Of a stretch of 64,000 bases of DNA, positions 43,145 through 50,303 are shown piece after piece. Location: assembly GCA_024234215.1 (NCBI GenBank), contig JACKOQ010000001.1, positions 620,001-684,000 on the forward strand, in the 5' to 3' direction. The notes under the pieces were generated by a model. The model was not told the DNA's origin and ran no database searches. It worked only from the letters and a program-made list of their open reading frames with translations. The number at the start of each line of letters is the position of its first letter. The first letter of the stretch is position 1. Source of the DNA: Pseudomonadales bacterium (GTDB lineage Bacteria; Pseudomonadota; Gammaproteobacteria; Pseudomonadales; UBA5862). The translations under genes were made by a program, and so were the position numbers.

Positions 43145-43678
43145 ATGAGGATGCCACCGCTCGAGATCGACTTCAGCGCACGTCGTCGCCTGGCCTCGCC
43201 GCTCGGCTGGCTGCTGCTGGCAGCGGGGGCCGTGGCCATGGTGCTGGTCAGCCTCGATCATCTTGCGGCGCTCGATGCACTGCGCCTGGTCGAAGTCGAG
43301 CAGGCGCGCCTGTCGCAGCAGAGAGAGCAGGCGCAGCCAGCCGGACGCGCTGGCCGGAGCGAGCTGGAGCAGGCTGAACTGAAGTCGGCCCAGCGCATCG
43401 CTGCCCAGCTGAATCTGCCGTGGAACGCACTGCTGGCCACGCTCGAGCGGAGTGCCGACCCCAATGTGGCGCTGCTCTCATTCGAAAGCGAAGGACAGAC
43501 GCGCCAGTTGCACCTGATGGGCGAGGCGCGGACGATCGATGACGTGGTGGTCTATGCGCAGCGGCTGGATCAGTCATCGCAGGTTGCCGCGGTGACACTC
43601 TCGCGTCATGAACAGCGGCGAGTGGAGCAGGAGAGCGTGATCCGCTTCACGCTGGATGTCGACTGGAGCCGCCAGTGA
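43145..43678 (+). CDS. PilN-like bitopic protein
   Basis: A 177-residue protein with one N-terminal membrane helix (LGWLLLAAGAVAMVLVSL, ~16-33), a short coiled-coil linker, and a periplasmic ferredoxin-like domain (LLATLERSADPNVALLSFESEGQTRQLHLMGEARTIDDVVVYAQRLDQ). This is the PilN or GspL-periplasmic layout. The downstream gene is PilO-like, in the order seen in pilMNOP. The GTG at 43139 overlaps the preceding gene and would add two residues; ATG 43145 is an equally good start. Confidence 0.65.
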   Translation: MRMPPLEIDFSARRRLASPLGWLLLAAGAVAMVLVSLDHLAALDALRLVEVEQARLSQQREQAQPAGRAGRSELEQAELKSAQRIAAQLNLPWNALLATLERSADPNVALLSFESEGQTRQLHLMGEARTIDDVVVYAQRLDQSSQVAAVTLSRHEQRRVEQESVIRFTLDVDWSRQ

Positions 43679-44220
43679 TCACCGCGGAGCTGTTCACTGC
43701 CCACCTTCGGCATCAACTTCACCGGCACGGCTGGCCGGCGGCGGCCGGACTGCTGCTGGGCCTGATGGCCCTCCTCTGGCAGCTTGTCATCGTGCAGGCC
43801 GTGCGCAGTGAGACGCTGGCGCAGCAGGCCGCGCTGGAGGCGCTGCGGCACCAGCGCGCGGCGCAGTCGACACCGCAGCAGGTGGAGGGCCGCCGGTTGA
43901 GCGATCTCCACGCCAGCCTGCCGACCGATTCGGATGCACTGGCCGTCATCGAACGCCTGCACCATGCCGCCACCCTCCATGGCGTCGAGCTGCCCCAGGG
44001 CGACTACCGGTTGAGCCGCGATGCCAGCGGCACCCTGCTGCGCTACCAGATCACCCTGCCGGCACGCGGTGGCTATCCGCAACTGCGCGCCTGGCTGGCC
44101 GATCTGATGAATGCGCTGCCGACCATCGCGCTTGATGGGTTGGCCGTCCAGCGTGACGACGTCGGCAGTGGCCGGATCGACGCCAGAGTGCGGCTGACCC
44201 TGTTTCTGAAAGCGGGCTGA
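43675..44220 (+). CDS. PilO/GspM-like bitopic protein
   Basis: A 181-residue protein with one N-terminal membrane segment (WPAAAGLLLGLMALLWQLVIVQAV, ~20-43), a helical linker (LRHQRAAQSTPQQ, SDLHASLPTDSDALAVIERLHHAATLHGVEL) and a small alpha/beta domain (YRLSRDASGTLLRYQITLPARGGYPQLRAWLADLMNALPTIALDGLAVQR). That fits PilO/GspM, partner of PilN. GTG start overlaps the stop of the previous gene. Confidence 0.65.
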   Translation: MITAELFTAHLRHQLHRHGWPAAAGLLLGLMALLWQLVIVQAVRSETLAQQAALEALRHQRAAQSTPQQVEGRRLSDLHASLPTDSDALAVIERLHHAATLHGVELPQGDYRLSRDASGTLLRYQITLPARGGYPQLRAWLADLMNALPTIALDGLAVQRDDVGSGRIDARVRLTLFLKAG

Positions 44221-44222
44221 GC

Positions 44223-44747
44223 ATGGCAACGGTGGCACCCTCCCGATCGCTGCGGCGGCAAGCTGTTTTGGCACTGGCGTTGATCGCCACGCTGATCGCC
44301 GCCTTCGTCGACTTCGGTGAACCGGAGCTGGTGCAACCACGACAGCGTGAGCCGCTCGCCGGGCGCGCCGCCGGCGAGGCCGATGCCTCGTCCCGGAGAG
44401 TTCCGGAGTCGAGGGTTCCGCCTGCCGTACGGGAACAGCATGTCGCCCAGGGCATCGACCTCTTCGCGGCCCACAGCTGGCAACGCCTGCCGCTGGTCGA
44501 GCGGATGCCGGCACCGCCGCGGTCCACCGCACCCAGGGTGCCACCGTTGCCGTTCCGTTACCTCGGCCAACTGTTCGACGGCCGGCAGAGCGTGCTCTTC
44601 GTCGGCCAGGGGCCGCGCAGCCATCTGCTGCGCGAGGGCGATGTGCTGGAGCGCTACCGGTTGGTGCGCATCGCAGCGCAGGAGGCCACCTTCGTCCATC
44701 TGCCCAGTAACCAGCGACAACTGCTGAAATTCACCAGAGAAAATTGA
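44223..44747 (+). CDS. PilP/GspC-like bitopic protein
   Basis: A 174-residue protein with one N-terminal membrane segment (AVLALALIATLIAAFVDF), a Pro/Arg-rich linker and a small C-terminal beta domain (PFRYLGQLFDGRQSVLFVGQGPRSHLLREGDVLERYRLVRIAAQEATFVHLPSNQRQLLKF) like the homology region of GspC/PilP, which contacts the secretin N-domains. Its stop overlaps the gspD start, and it is directly followed by the secretin, as PilP precedes PilQ. Confidence 0.7.
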   Translation: MATVAPSRSLRRQAVLALALIATLIAAFVDFGEPELVQPRQREPLAGRAAGEADASSRRVPESRVPPAVREQHVAQGIDLFAAHSWQRLPLVERMPAPPRSTAPRVPPLPFRYLGQLFDGRQSVLFVGQGPRSHLLREGDVLERYRLVRIAAQEATFVHLPSNQRQLLKFTREN

Positions 44748-46792
44748 TGTCACCTCACGCGCACGCCACGCTTCGCCGCCTCGTGCTGACCCTGTTGCTG
44801 CTGCTGGGCGGCTGTGCGACCCACCCGGCGATCGACGAGAGCGATCGACTGATCGCGCAGGGGCACACCGAAGAGGGGGTGCTGCGGCTGGCGCAGGCGG
44901 TGCAGGAAAATCCCGACGACCATCAATTGCAGGGGCGCTATCTGCGTCAGCGTGAGCGGCTGCTCGGCCAGTTGTCCGAAGCTGCGGCTTCCGAGCGCGA
45001 GGCAGGCCGGATCGATGCGGCCGAAGCGCTCTACCAGCGCATGCTGAAGCTCGATGCCAACAACCAGCGCGCCCGCAACGGCCTGACCGAGGTCGCGATG
45101 GAGCGTCGGCACCAGGCCGCCCTCGCCGAGGTCAGGGTCCTGATGGCCCAGAACGACACCGCGGCCGCCGAACGCATCCTGCGTACGCTGGTGGCCGAGA
45201 ATCCGCTCAACAGCGAAGCGAAACGGCTGTTGCAGGATGTGCGGCGCAAGGCGCAGCAGAGCGAGGAGCCGCTCAGGCGCGCGCTCAAGTCACCCTTCAC
45301 CGCACCGATCAGCCTGGAGTTTCACGACGCCGAGATGAAGACGGTGTTCGAGATGATCTCGCGCAGCGCCGGGATCAACTTCGTCTTCGACAAGGACGTC
45401 AAGTCGCAGACCAAGGTGACGCTGTTCGTGCGCGACACCTCGATCGATGAGGTGGTGCGGCTGATTCTCGCCACCAACCAGCTCGAGCGCAAAATGCTCA
45501 ACGAGAACTCGGTGCTGATCTACCCCAACACCCCGGCCAAGGCCAAGGAATATCAGGAGCTGGTGACCCGCAGCTTCTATCTGGCCAATGCCGAGGTGAA
45601 GCAGGCGCAGGCGCTGGTGAAGACACTGGTCAAGAGCAAGGACATCTTCGTCGATGAGAAGCTCAACCTGCTGGTGATCAAGGACACCCCCGAGGCGGTG
45701 CGGATGGCCGAACGGCTGCTCGAATCGCTCGACATTGCCGAGCCCGAGGTGATGCTGGAGCTCGAGGTGATGGAGATGACCCGCAGCAAGCTGCGCGAGC
45801 TGGGGCTGCGTTACCCCGACCGGATCGGCTACGGGTTGTTGCGCAACCCCAACATCGTGTTGCAGCCCACCCAGGGGGTCGGCGGGCAGGTGGTACCGGA
45901 GGCCGGGGCCGAGGTGGCGCCTGGCGTGGTCGATCTGAGCAATGCCGATGAACTGACCGCTTATGTGACCAACCCGGCGCTGGTGCTCAACCTGCGCAAC
46001 GAGGCCGGCGATGGCAGCCTGCTGGCCAATCCGCGCATCCGGGTCAAGAACCGCTCGCGGGCCAAGATCCACATCGGCGACAAGCTGCCGGTCTTTACCA
46101 CCACCTCGACCGCCAATGTCGGCGTCTCCTCCTCGGTCTCCTACCTCGACGTCGGGCTCAAGCTCGACATCGAGCCCAACGTCTATCTCGACGACGAAGT
46201 CTCGATGAAGGTCGACCTCGAAGTGAGCAGCGTCGTCAAGGAGGTGCCGGGGCCCGCCGGCTCACTGGCCTATCAGATCGGCAGTCGCACTGCCGGCACC
46301 GTGCTGCGGCTGAAGAATGGCGAGACCCAGGTGCTGGCCGGCCTGATCAGCGACGAGGAGCGCAGCAGCGCCAACCGGCTGCCGGGCCTCGGCGACATCC
46401 CGGTCGTCGGCCGGCTCTTCTCCAATCAGCGCGACAGTGGCAGCAAGACCGAGATCATCCTGCTGATCACCCCACGGGTCGTGCGCAATCTGGCACTGCC
46501 GGAGGGCGCCACGGCGGTGAACGCAGCGGGCTCCGAGGCCGCGGTGGGCGCCCCGGCACTGCGGGTGAACCAGACGGGGCTGCATGGCCTGTCACTCTCA
46601 TCGCAGCCGGCGGGCGGCTCTGCCGTGGTGTCGCCGCCGCTGTCAGAGCAGCCGGCCGAACCGGTCGAGACGCCCGAGCTGCCACTGCCGCCACCCGCCC
46701 CCGAACCGCCGTCACTGCCGCCGGAACCGGCCGCCATGCCGGCGCTGCCACTGCCTGCAGCGAGGACGCCGCCACTGCCGGCGCCGCAGTGA
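44747..46792 (+). CDS. gspD: Type II secretion outer-membrane secretin GspD, lipoprotein
   Basis: A 681-residue secretin. A lipobox (LLLGGC, lipid at C23) is followed by an N-terminal helical/TPR-like region (~25-180: LYQRMLKLDANNQRARNGL and similar repeats), then N-domains (FHDAEMKTVFEMISRSAGINFVFDKDVKSQTKVTLFVRDTSIDEVVRLIL; N1 with LVKTLVKSKDIFVDEKLNLLVIKDT), and the secretin core with GSLLANPRIRVKNRSRAKIHIGDKLPV, PGLGDIPVVGRLFSNQ and KTEIILLITPRVV. It has an unusual C-terminal Pro-rich tail of about 60-70 residues (~615-681). The lipoprotein form may self-pilot to the outer membrane without a separate pilotin. Confidence 0.95.
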   Translation: MSPHAHATLRRLVLTLLLLLGGCATHPAIDESDRLIAQGHTEEGVLRLAQAVQENPDDHQLQGRYLRQRERLLGQLSEAAASEREAGRIDAAEALYQRMLKLDANNQRARNGLTEVAMERRHQAALAEVRVLMAQNDTAAAERILRTLVAENPLNSEAKRLLQDVRRKAQQSEEPLRRALKSPFTAPISLEFHDAEMKTVFEMISRSAGINFVFDKDVKSQTKVTLFVRDTSIDEVVRLILATNQLERKMLNENSVLIYPNTPAKAKEYQELVTRSFYLANAEVKQAQALVKTLVKSKDIFVDEKLNLLVIKDTPEAVRMAERLLESLDIAEPEVMLELEVMEMTRSKLRELGLRYPDRIGYGLLRNPNIVLQPTQGVGGQVVPEAGAEVAPGVVDLSNADELTAYVTNPALVLNLRNEAGDGSLLANPRIRVKNRSRAKIHIGDKLPVFTTTSTANVGVSSSVSYLDVGLKLDIEPNVYLDDEVSMKVDLEVSSVVKEVPGPAGSLAYQIGSRTAGTVLRLKNGETQVLAGLISDEERSSANRLPGLGDIPVVGRLFSNQRDSGSKTEIILLITPRVVRNLALPEGATAVNAAGSEAAVGAPALRVNQTGLHGLSLSSQPAGGSAVVSPPLSEQPAEPVETPELPLPPPAPEPPSLPPEPAAMPALPLPAARTPPLPAPQ

Positions 46793-47265
46793 TGCAGCGC
46801 CGCAGCCGGGGCTTCACGCTGCTCGAACTGGTGGTGACGGTGGCGATCATCGGCGTGCTGGCCTCGGTGGCGCTGCCCTTTGGCGAACTGACCGTGCAGC
46901 GGATGAAGGAGCGTGATCTGCGCAGTGCGCTGCGGCAGATTCGTGACGGTCTCGATGCCTACCGCCAGGCGGTGGATGAAGGGCGCATCCGCGGCCGGGC
47001 CGACGGCTCCGGTTATCCCCGTTCGCTCGATGAGCTGGTCGCAGGGGTCGAGGATGCCAGGAGCCCCAGCGGGGCGAAGATCTATTTTTTGCGCCGCCTG
47101 CCGCGCGATCCCTTTGCCGCGCCCCAGCTGCCGGCGGCCGACAGCTGGGGCAAGCGTGCCTACCGCAGTCCACCCGATGCACCCTTCGAGGGCGAGGATG
47201 TGTTCGATGTTTACTCGCGTTCGCAGCGGATCGGCCTGAACGGGGTGCCCTACCGTGAATGGTGA
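46792..47265 (+). CDS. Pseudopilin (GspH/GspG-like)
   Basis: A 157-residue pseudopilin. The prepilin signal is QRRSRG, then FTLLELVVTVAIIGVLASVALP, with Glu at +5. Its body (LRSALRQIRDGLDAYRQAVDEGRIRGRADGSGYPRSLDELVAG, YFLRRLPRDPF) resembles a GspG/H-type minor pseudopilin. The ATG at 46792 overlaps the gspD stop; the GTG three bases earlier is also in frame. It would belong to the pseudopilus tip or shaft. Confidence 0.85.
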   Translation: MQRRSRGFTLLELVVTVAIIGVLASVALPFGELTVQRMKERDLRSALRQIRDGLDAYRQAVDEGRIRGRADGSGYPRSLDELVAGVEDARSPSGAKIYFLRRLPRDPFAAPQLPAADSWGKRAYRSPPDAPFEGEDVFDVYSRSQRIGLNGVPYREW

Positions 47266-47659
47266 CCGGCGCCGTGGCTTCACGCTGATCGAACTGCTGG
47301 TGGTGATGGCGATCATCGCCACGCTGCTCAGCATCGTCGCGCCGCGCTACTTCACCCACCTCGACCGGGCGCGCGAGGCGGCGCTGCGCGAGACGCTGGT
47401 GGTGGTGCGCGATGCGATCGACAAGTTTCATGGCGACACCGGCCGCTACCCGGAGAGTCTCGAAGAGCTGGTGAGCCGGCGCTATCTGCGCACGCTGCCG
47501 ATCGATCCGGTCAGCGAGAGCAGCGAGACCTGGATCCTGCTGCCGCCACCGGCCGAGCCCGCCGAGCCGACCGATCCGGCCGACACGCAGGCCGCCAGCG
47601 GTGTCTGGGACATCCGCAGTGGCGCCGGCGGCGAGGCGCAGCCCTATGCGCAGTGGTGA
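47255..47659 (+). CDS. Pseudopilin (GspG-like, short)
   Basis: A 134-residue pseudopilin with GTG start overlapping the upstream gene by 11 bp. The signal is GDRRRG, then FTLIELLVVMAIIATLLSIVAPRYF with Glu at +5. After a conserved YPESLEELV...LPIDPV segment it ends in a Pro-rich region (ILLPPPAEPAEPTDPADTQ) and WDIRSGAGGEAQPYAQW. It lacks the calcium-binding loop of GspG. Confidence 0.85.
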   Translation: MNGDRRRGFTLIELLVVMAIIATLLSIVAPRYFTHLDRAREAALRETLVVVRDAIDKFHGDTGRYPESLEELVSRRYLRTLPIDPVSESSETWILLPPPAEPAEPTDPADTQAASGVWDIRSGAGGEAQPYAQW

Positions 47660-48158
47660 GCGGTTGGGCTCGGCTGCGGCCCAGCGCGGCTTCGGCTATC
47701 TGCTGGCGCTGTTTGCGATTGCCGCCATCGGCCTGCTGCTGGCCGGTGCCGGCGAGGTCTGGTCCACGACGATGCAGCGCGAGAAGGAGGCCGAGCTGCT
47801 CTGGATCGGCGAGCAGTTCCGTCGGGCGCTCAGCCGTTACCAACAGAGCTCGCCCGAGGCGGCCAGCCGCGCTCCGGCGACGCTGCAGGAGCTGCTGGAG
47901 GATCGCCGCTTTCCGACGCCACGCCGTCATCTGCGGCAGATCTACCGCGATCCGCTGACCGGTCAGCGCGACTGGGGGCTGGTCCGGCTCGATGGCCGCA
48001 TCGTCGCCATCCACAGCCTGTCGAGCGCACGGCCGCTGAAGCAGCGCTTCGACGGGCGCGATGCCGACCTGACCGGCAAGCAGCGCTACAGCGACTGGCT
48101 GTTCAGCGCCACCGTGGCCGGTGACGCCGCCGGCGAGTCGATGAGGGTGCCAGAGTGA
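47646..48158 (+). CDS. Atypical pseudopilin-like protein
   Basis: A 170-residue protein whose N-terminus (AAAQRG, then FGYLLALFAIAAIGLLLAGAG) looks like a prepilin signal, but the conserved Glu at +5 is Leu. GspK-type pseudopilins lack that Glu, so this may be the GspK-like tip. The rest (WSTTMQREKEAELLWIGEQFRRALSRYQQSSPEAASRAPATLQELLEDRRFPTPRRHLRQIYRDP) is helical then beta, a pattern shared with other 'type II secretion' accessory pseudopilins. The ATG at 47646 is the first with a suitable signal; it overlaps the preceding gene. Confidence 0.78.
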   Translation: MRSGERLGSAAAQRGFGYLLALFAIAAIGLLLAGAGEVWSTTMQREKEAELLWIGEQFRRALSRYQQSSPEAASRAPATLQELLEDRRFPTPRRHLRQIYRDPLTGQRDWGLVRLDGRIVAIHSLSSARPLKQRFDGRDADLTGKQRYSDWLFSATVAGDAAGESMRVPE

Positions 48159-48949
48159 GTGACGACATCCTGCTCAGCAGTCAGGACCGCGAGCACCTGC
48201 TGTTCACCATCGAGGCCTCGCTGAAGATCGGCCGGCGCTTCCAGTTCTTTCTCTGGGCGCAAGGGGTGCTGCAGGGAGTGATTCCCCATCGGACGCTGCT
48301 GTGCGCCCATGGTGACCTCGAGAAGCGCCAACTCAGCCACCTGAGCTTCTCTGCCGATGCCCAGCCCGACCGTCAGACCGGGCAGGCGCTCGACCCGCCG
48401 CTGCATGACCTGCTGCCCCGGCTGGTCACGCTCTGGCTGCGCGAGGGGGGCACGCCCTGTCTGCTCGGTGCCGACGCGCTGCCCGAGGCCGATGTACAGA
48501 GCGGACGCTGGCAACTGCTGCGTGCGCTGCGGGAGGCCGATCTCGACCATGTCGCCGCCCATGGCCTGCGGCAGATGCAGGGCGGGCAGGGCAGCTTCTT
48601 CGTCTTCATCGGCACTGTGCCCTATGGCCCGCGCGACCGCCACCTGCTCGAACTGCTGGTGCCGCACCTGCACGCCGCGCTGCAGCGGCTGCTGGCCAAT
48701 GAGCCCGACGAGGCGGACGCCGCGCCCGATGCCATCGAGCGGCTGCTCACCCCGCGTGAGCGGCAGGTGCTGCACTGGGTGCGCAACGGCAAGAGCAACA
48801 AGGAGATCGGGCGGCTCCTCGGCATCAGTCCGCTGACGGTCAAGAACCATGTGCAGCGGATTCTGGTCAAGCTCAAGGTCAACAACCGCACCCAGGCCGC
48901 CAACGAAGGCAGTGCGGCGAAGCCGCCAGCCGACGAAACGGCCGATTGA
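48155..48949 (+). CDS. LuxR-type regulator, EpsA family (exosortase/PEP-CTERM associated)
   Basis: A 264-residue regulator. The N-terminal domain (HLLFTIEASLKIGRRFQFFLWAQGVLQGVIPHRTLLCA, SFFVFIGTVPYGPRDRHLLELLVPHLHAAL) matches the EpsA family that accompanies exosortase/CTERM exopolysaccharide loci. The C-terminal HTH is LTPRERQVLHWVRNGKSNKEIGRLLGISPLTVKNHVQRILVKLKVNNRTQAA. No acyl-homoserine-lactone domain is visible. It ends the secretion operon (its GTG overlaps the previous stop). A perfect 20-bp palindrome begins 8 bp after its stop codon and could be its operator. Confidence 0.88.
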   Translation: MSDDILLSSQDREHLLFTIEASLKIGRRFQFFLWAQGVLQGVIPHRTLLCAHGDLEKRQLSHLSFSADAQPDRQTGQALDPPLHDLLPRLVTLWLREGGTPCLLGADALPEADVQSGRWQLLRALREADLDHVAAHGLRQMQGGQGSFFVFIGTVPYGPRDRHLLELLVPHLHAALQRLLANEPDEADAAPDAIERLLTPRERQVLHWVRNGKSNKEIGRLLGISPLTVKNHVQRILVKLKVNNRTQAANEGSAAKPPADETAD

Positions 48950-48957
48950 ACCCGCCC

Positions 48958-48977
48958 AATAGTCCATATGGACTATT
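48958..48977. promoter_or_regulatory. Perfect 20-bp palindrome, candidate operator
   Basis: AATAGTCCATATGGACTATT is a perfect inverted repeat directly downstream of the EpsA-type LuxR gene. Its centre lies about 63 bp before the predicted transcription start of the next gene, a position typical for class I activators. A half-site ATGGACTAT recurs at 49082-49090. LuxR-type operators are often 20-bp dyads. Confidence 0.6.
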
Positions 48978-48991
48978 TTTGGGCCATCACG

Positions 48992-49025
48992 CCTTAACGA
49001 CCCTGTCACAACGGCGCCTTAGAGT
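48992..49025 (+). promoter_or_regulatory. Pho-like promoter of the second VPLPA-CTERM gene
   Basis: CTGTCAC (49003-49009) is followed after exactly 10 bp by TAGAGT (49020-49025), the same arrangement as at the three other Pho promoters. The left half-site at the correct 11-bp distance (CCTTAAC, 48992-48998) matches only 4 of 7 positions, so PhoB binding would be weak or helped by a second activator. Confidence 0.5.
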
Positions 49026-49229
49026 GGTGGAGTCGGAGGAGGGTGCGTGCAGCGACGCCGGCCGCAGCGGAACCGGGCCAAATGGACTATCTCCGCAGCG
49101 GCAGCGCGACCGCAAAACGGTAACTTTCGTCGGCTATCGTGCTGCTGTCTCCACACGGAGGCCCCCATGAATCAAGTGAAGACGATTTTTGCGATCTGTC
49201 AAACCCAACTGCTCAAAGGAGATCAACCG

Positions 49230-50099
49230 ATGAACTCACAACTCAAACTGCTGGCGGCCGCGGTGGCGCTGGCCGGCTCCGCCACTGCCAATGCGGCGAT
49301 GGACAACTTCATCAGCGGCAACAGCAGCCTGGCCTTCGTCGCGCTCGACTCGGTCGGCTCGCCGATCTCGGTGATGATGGACCTCGACTTCAGGCTCGAC
49401 GACTTCCTGCCGTCGAACCAAGGCGCCGCCGGCACCCAGATCGTCTGGGACTTCAACCAGAACAGGCTGACGGTCAATGGCGTGCTGTCGACCAGCACTC
49501 AGACCAACTGGAGCAGCGCCCTCGGCACCTTCCAGGCCACTGCCAATGCCGGCGAGACCAAATGGGCGGTGATCGGCGGTGATTCGCTGTCGACTGCCAG
49601 CACCTCGACGCCGATCCGCTATCTGAGCACCAGCACGGCGCCGCTGACGACGCTGCAGAACCAGACCAAATTCAACCTATCGGGTTTCTCCGGCGTCGAC
49701 AGCCTGTACAACGCCAACAACCTGCTGCAGAGCGCCGCCAGTGGCCAGAATGGCAGCACGGCCACGGCCGGCGCCGCCTATGTGGGCACCCCTGATGCCT
49801 TCAACGTCGCGGGCACCTGGGAGAACAAGACCATTGGCTGGAGTGCCTATGCACTGGAGGGCGAAGCACAGTCGCTCTACCTGCTGAGCGGCGACAACGG
49901 CATCAGCTCGACCAAGGCATTGGCGGTGCAGTATGCGCTGGACAACCCGACCGGCCCGGCGACCTTCCATTACAGCAGCGGCGTGCTGACCTACTCGGTG
50001 CCGGCACCGGTGCCGCTGCCGCCGGCGGTCGGTTTGATGGCGGCCGGCCTCGGCCTGCTCGGCACGCTGGCGCGCCGCCGCGCCGGCCAGGCGGGCTGA
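49230..50099 (+). CDS. VPLPA-CTERM-type surface protein
   Basis: A 289-residue secreted protein: signal peptide MNSQLKLLAAAVALAGSATANA, a beta-rich Ser/Thr/Asn-rich body (for example SSLAFVALDSVGSPISVMMDLDFRLDDFLP, DSLYNANNLLQSAASGQNGSTATAG), and a C-terminal exosortase signal VPLPPAVGLMAAGLGLLGTLARRRAGQAG. The chosen ATG has an excellent AAAGGAGA ribosome-binding site. Another in-frame ATG at 49167 with GGAGG upstream would add 21 residues before the signal. It is preceded by the weak Pho-like promoter and the palindrome next to epsA, so it may be a target of both regulators. Confidence 0.87.
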   Translation: MNSQLKLLAAAVALAGSATANAAMDNFISGNSSLAFVALDSVGSPISVMMDLDFRLDDFLPSNQGAAGTQIVWDFNQNRLTVNGVLSTSTQTNWSSALGTFQATANAGETKWAVIGGDSLSTASTSTPIRYLSTSTAPLTTLQNQTKFNLSGFSGVDSLYNANNLLQSAASGQNGSTATAGAAYVGTPDAFNVAGTWENKTIGWSAYALEGEAQSLYLLSGDNGISSTKALAVQYALDNPTGPATFHYSSGVLTYSVPAPVPLPPAVGLMAAGLGLLGTLARRRAGQAG

Positions 50100-50116
50100 C
50101 CCCGGCCTGAGCCGTT

Positions 50117-50146
50117 CGCTGCCACCGCCGGGGTGCGGTGGCAGCG
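50117..50146 (+). terminator. Hairpin after the VPLPA-CTERM gene
   Basis: A perfect 12-bp stem (50117-50128 with 50135-50146) and 6-nt loop start 17 bp after the stop codon. No U-tract follows, so it may attenuate or stabilise the transcript rather than fully terminate. Nothing else is evident in the 204-bp gap up to 50303 except the ribosome-binding site AGGAG of the next gene. Confidence 0.5.
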
Positions 50147-50303
50147 GACCCTCCTCGACGCTTCTGTTGCGCGGTCGCCACCTCTGGCGTCACCGCAGGT
50201 TGCGGTCGCGCTGAAAAAGCCGAGAAGAAGTCGATTCGCCTCTCATGTCTTTTGTGCTTTGACTTTGACCATGTTCTTGAACCCACCACAGGAGAAAACG
50301 ACC

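Noticed and set aside
39027..48158. A type IV pilus cluster rather than a secretion cluster
   Set aside because: PilM/N/O/P-like proteins are present, but no PilT, PilA, PilB/C-like second set or PilW/X/Y genes; GspG has the calcium-loop type C-terminus and the secretin is GspD-like.
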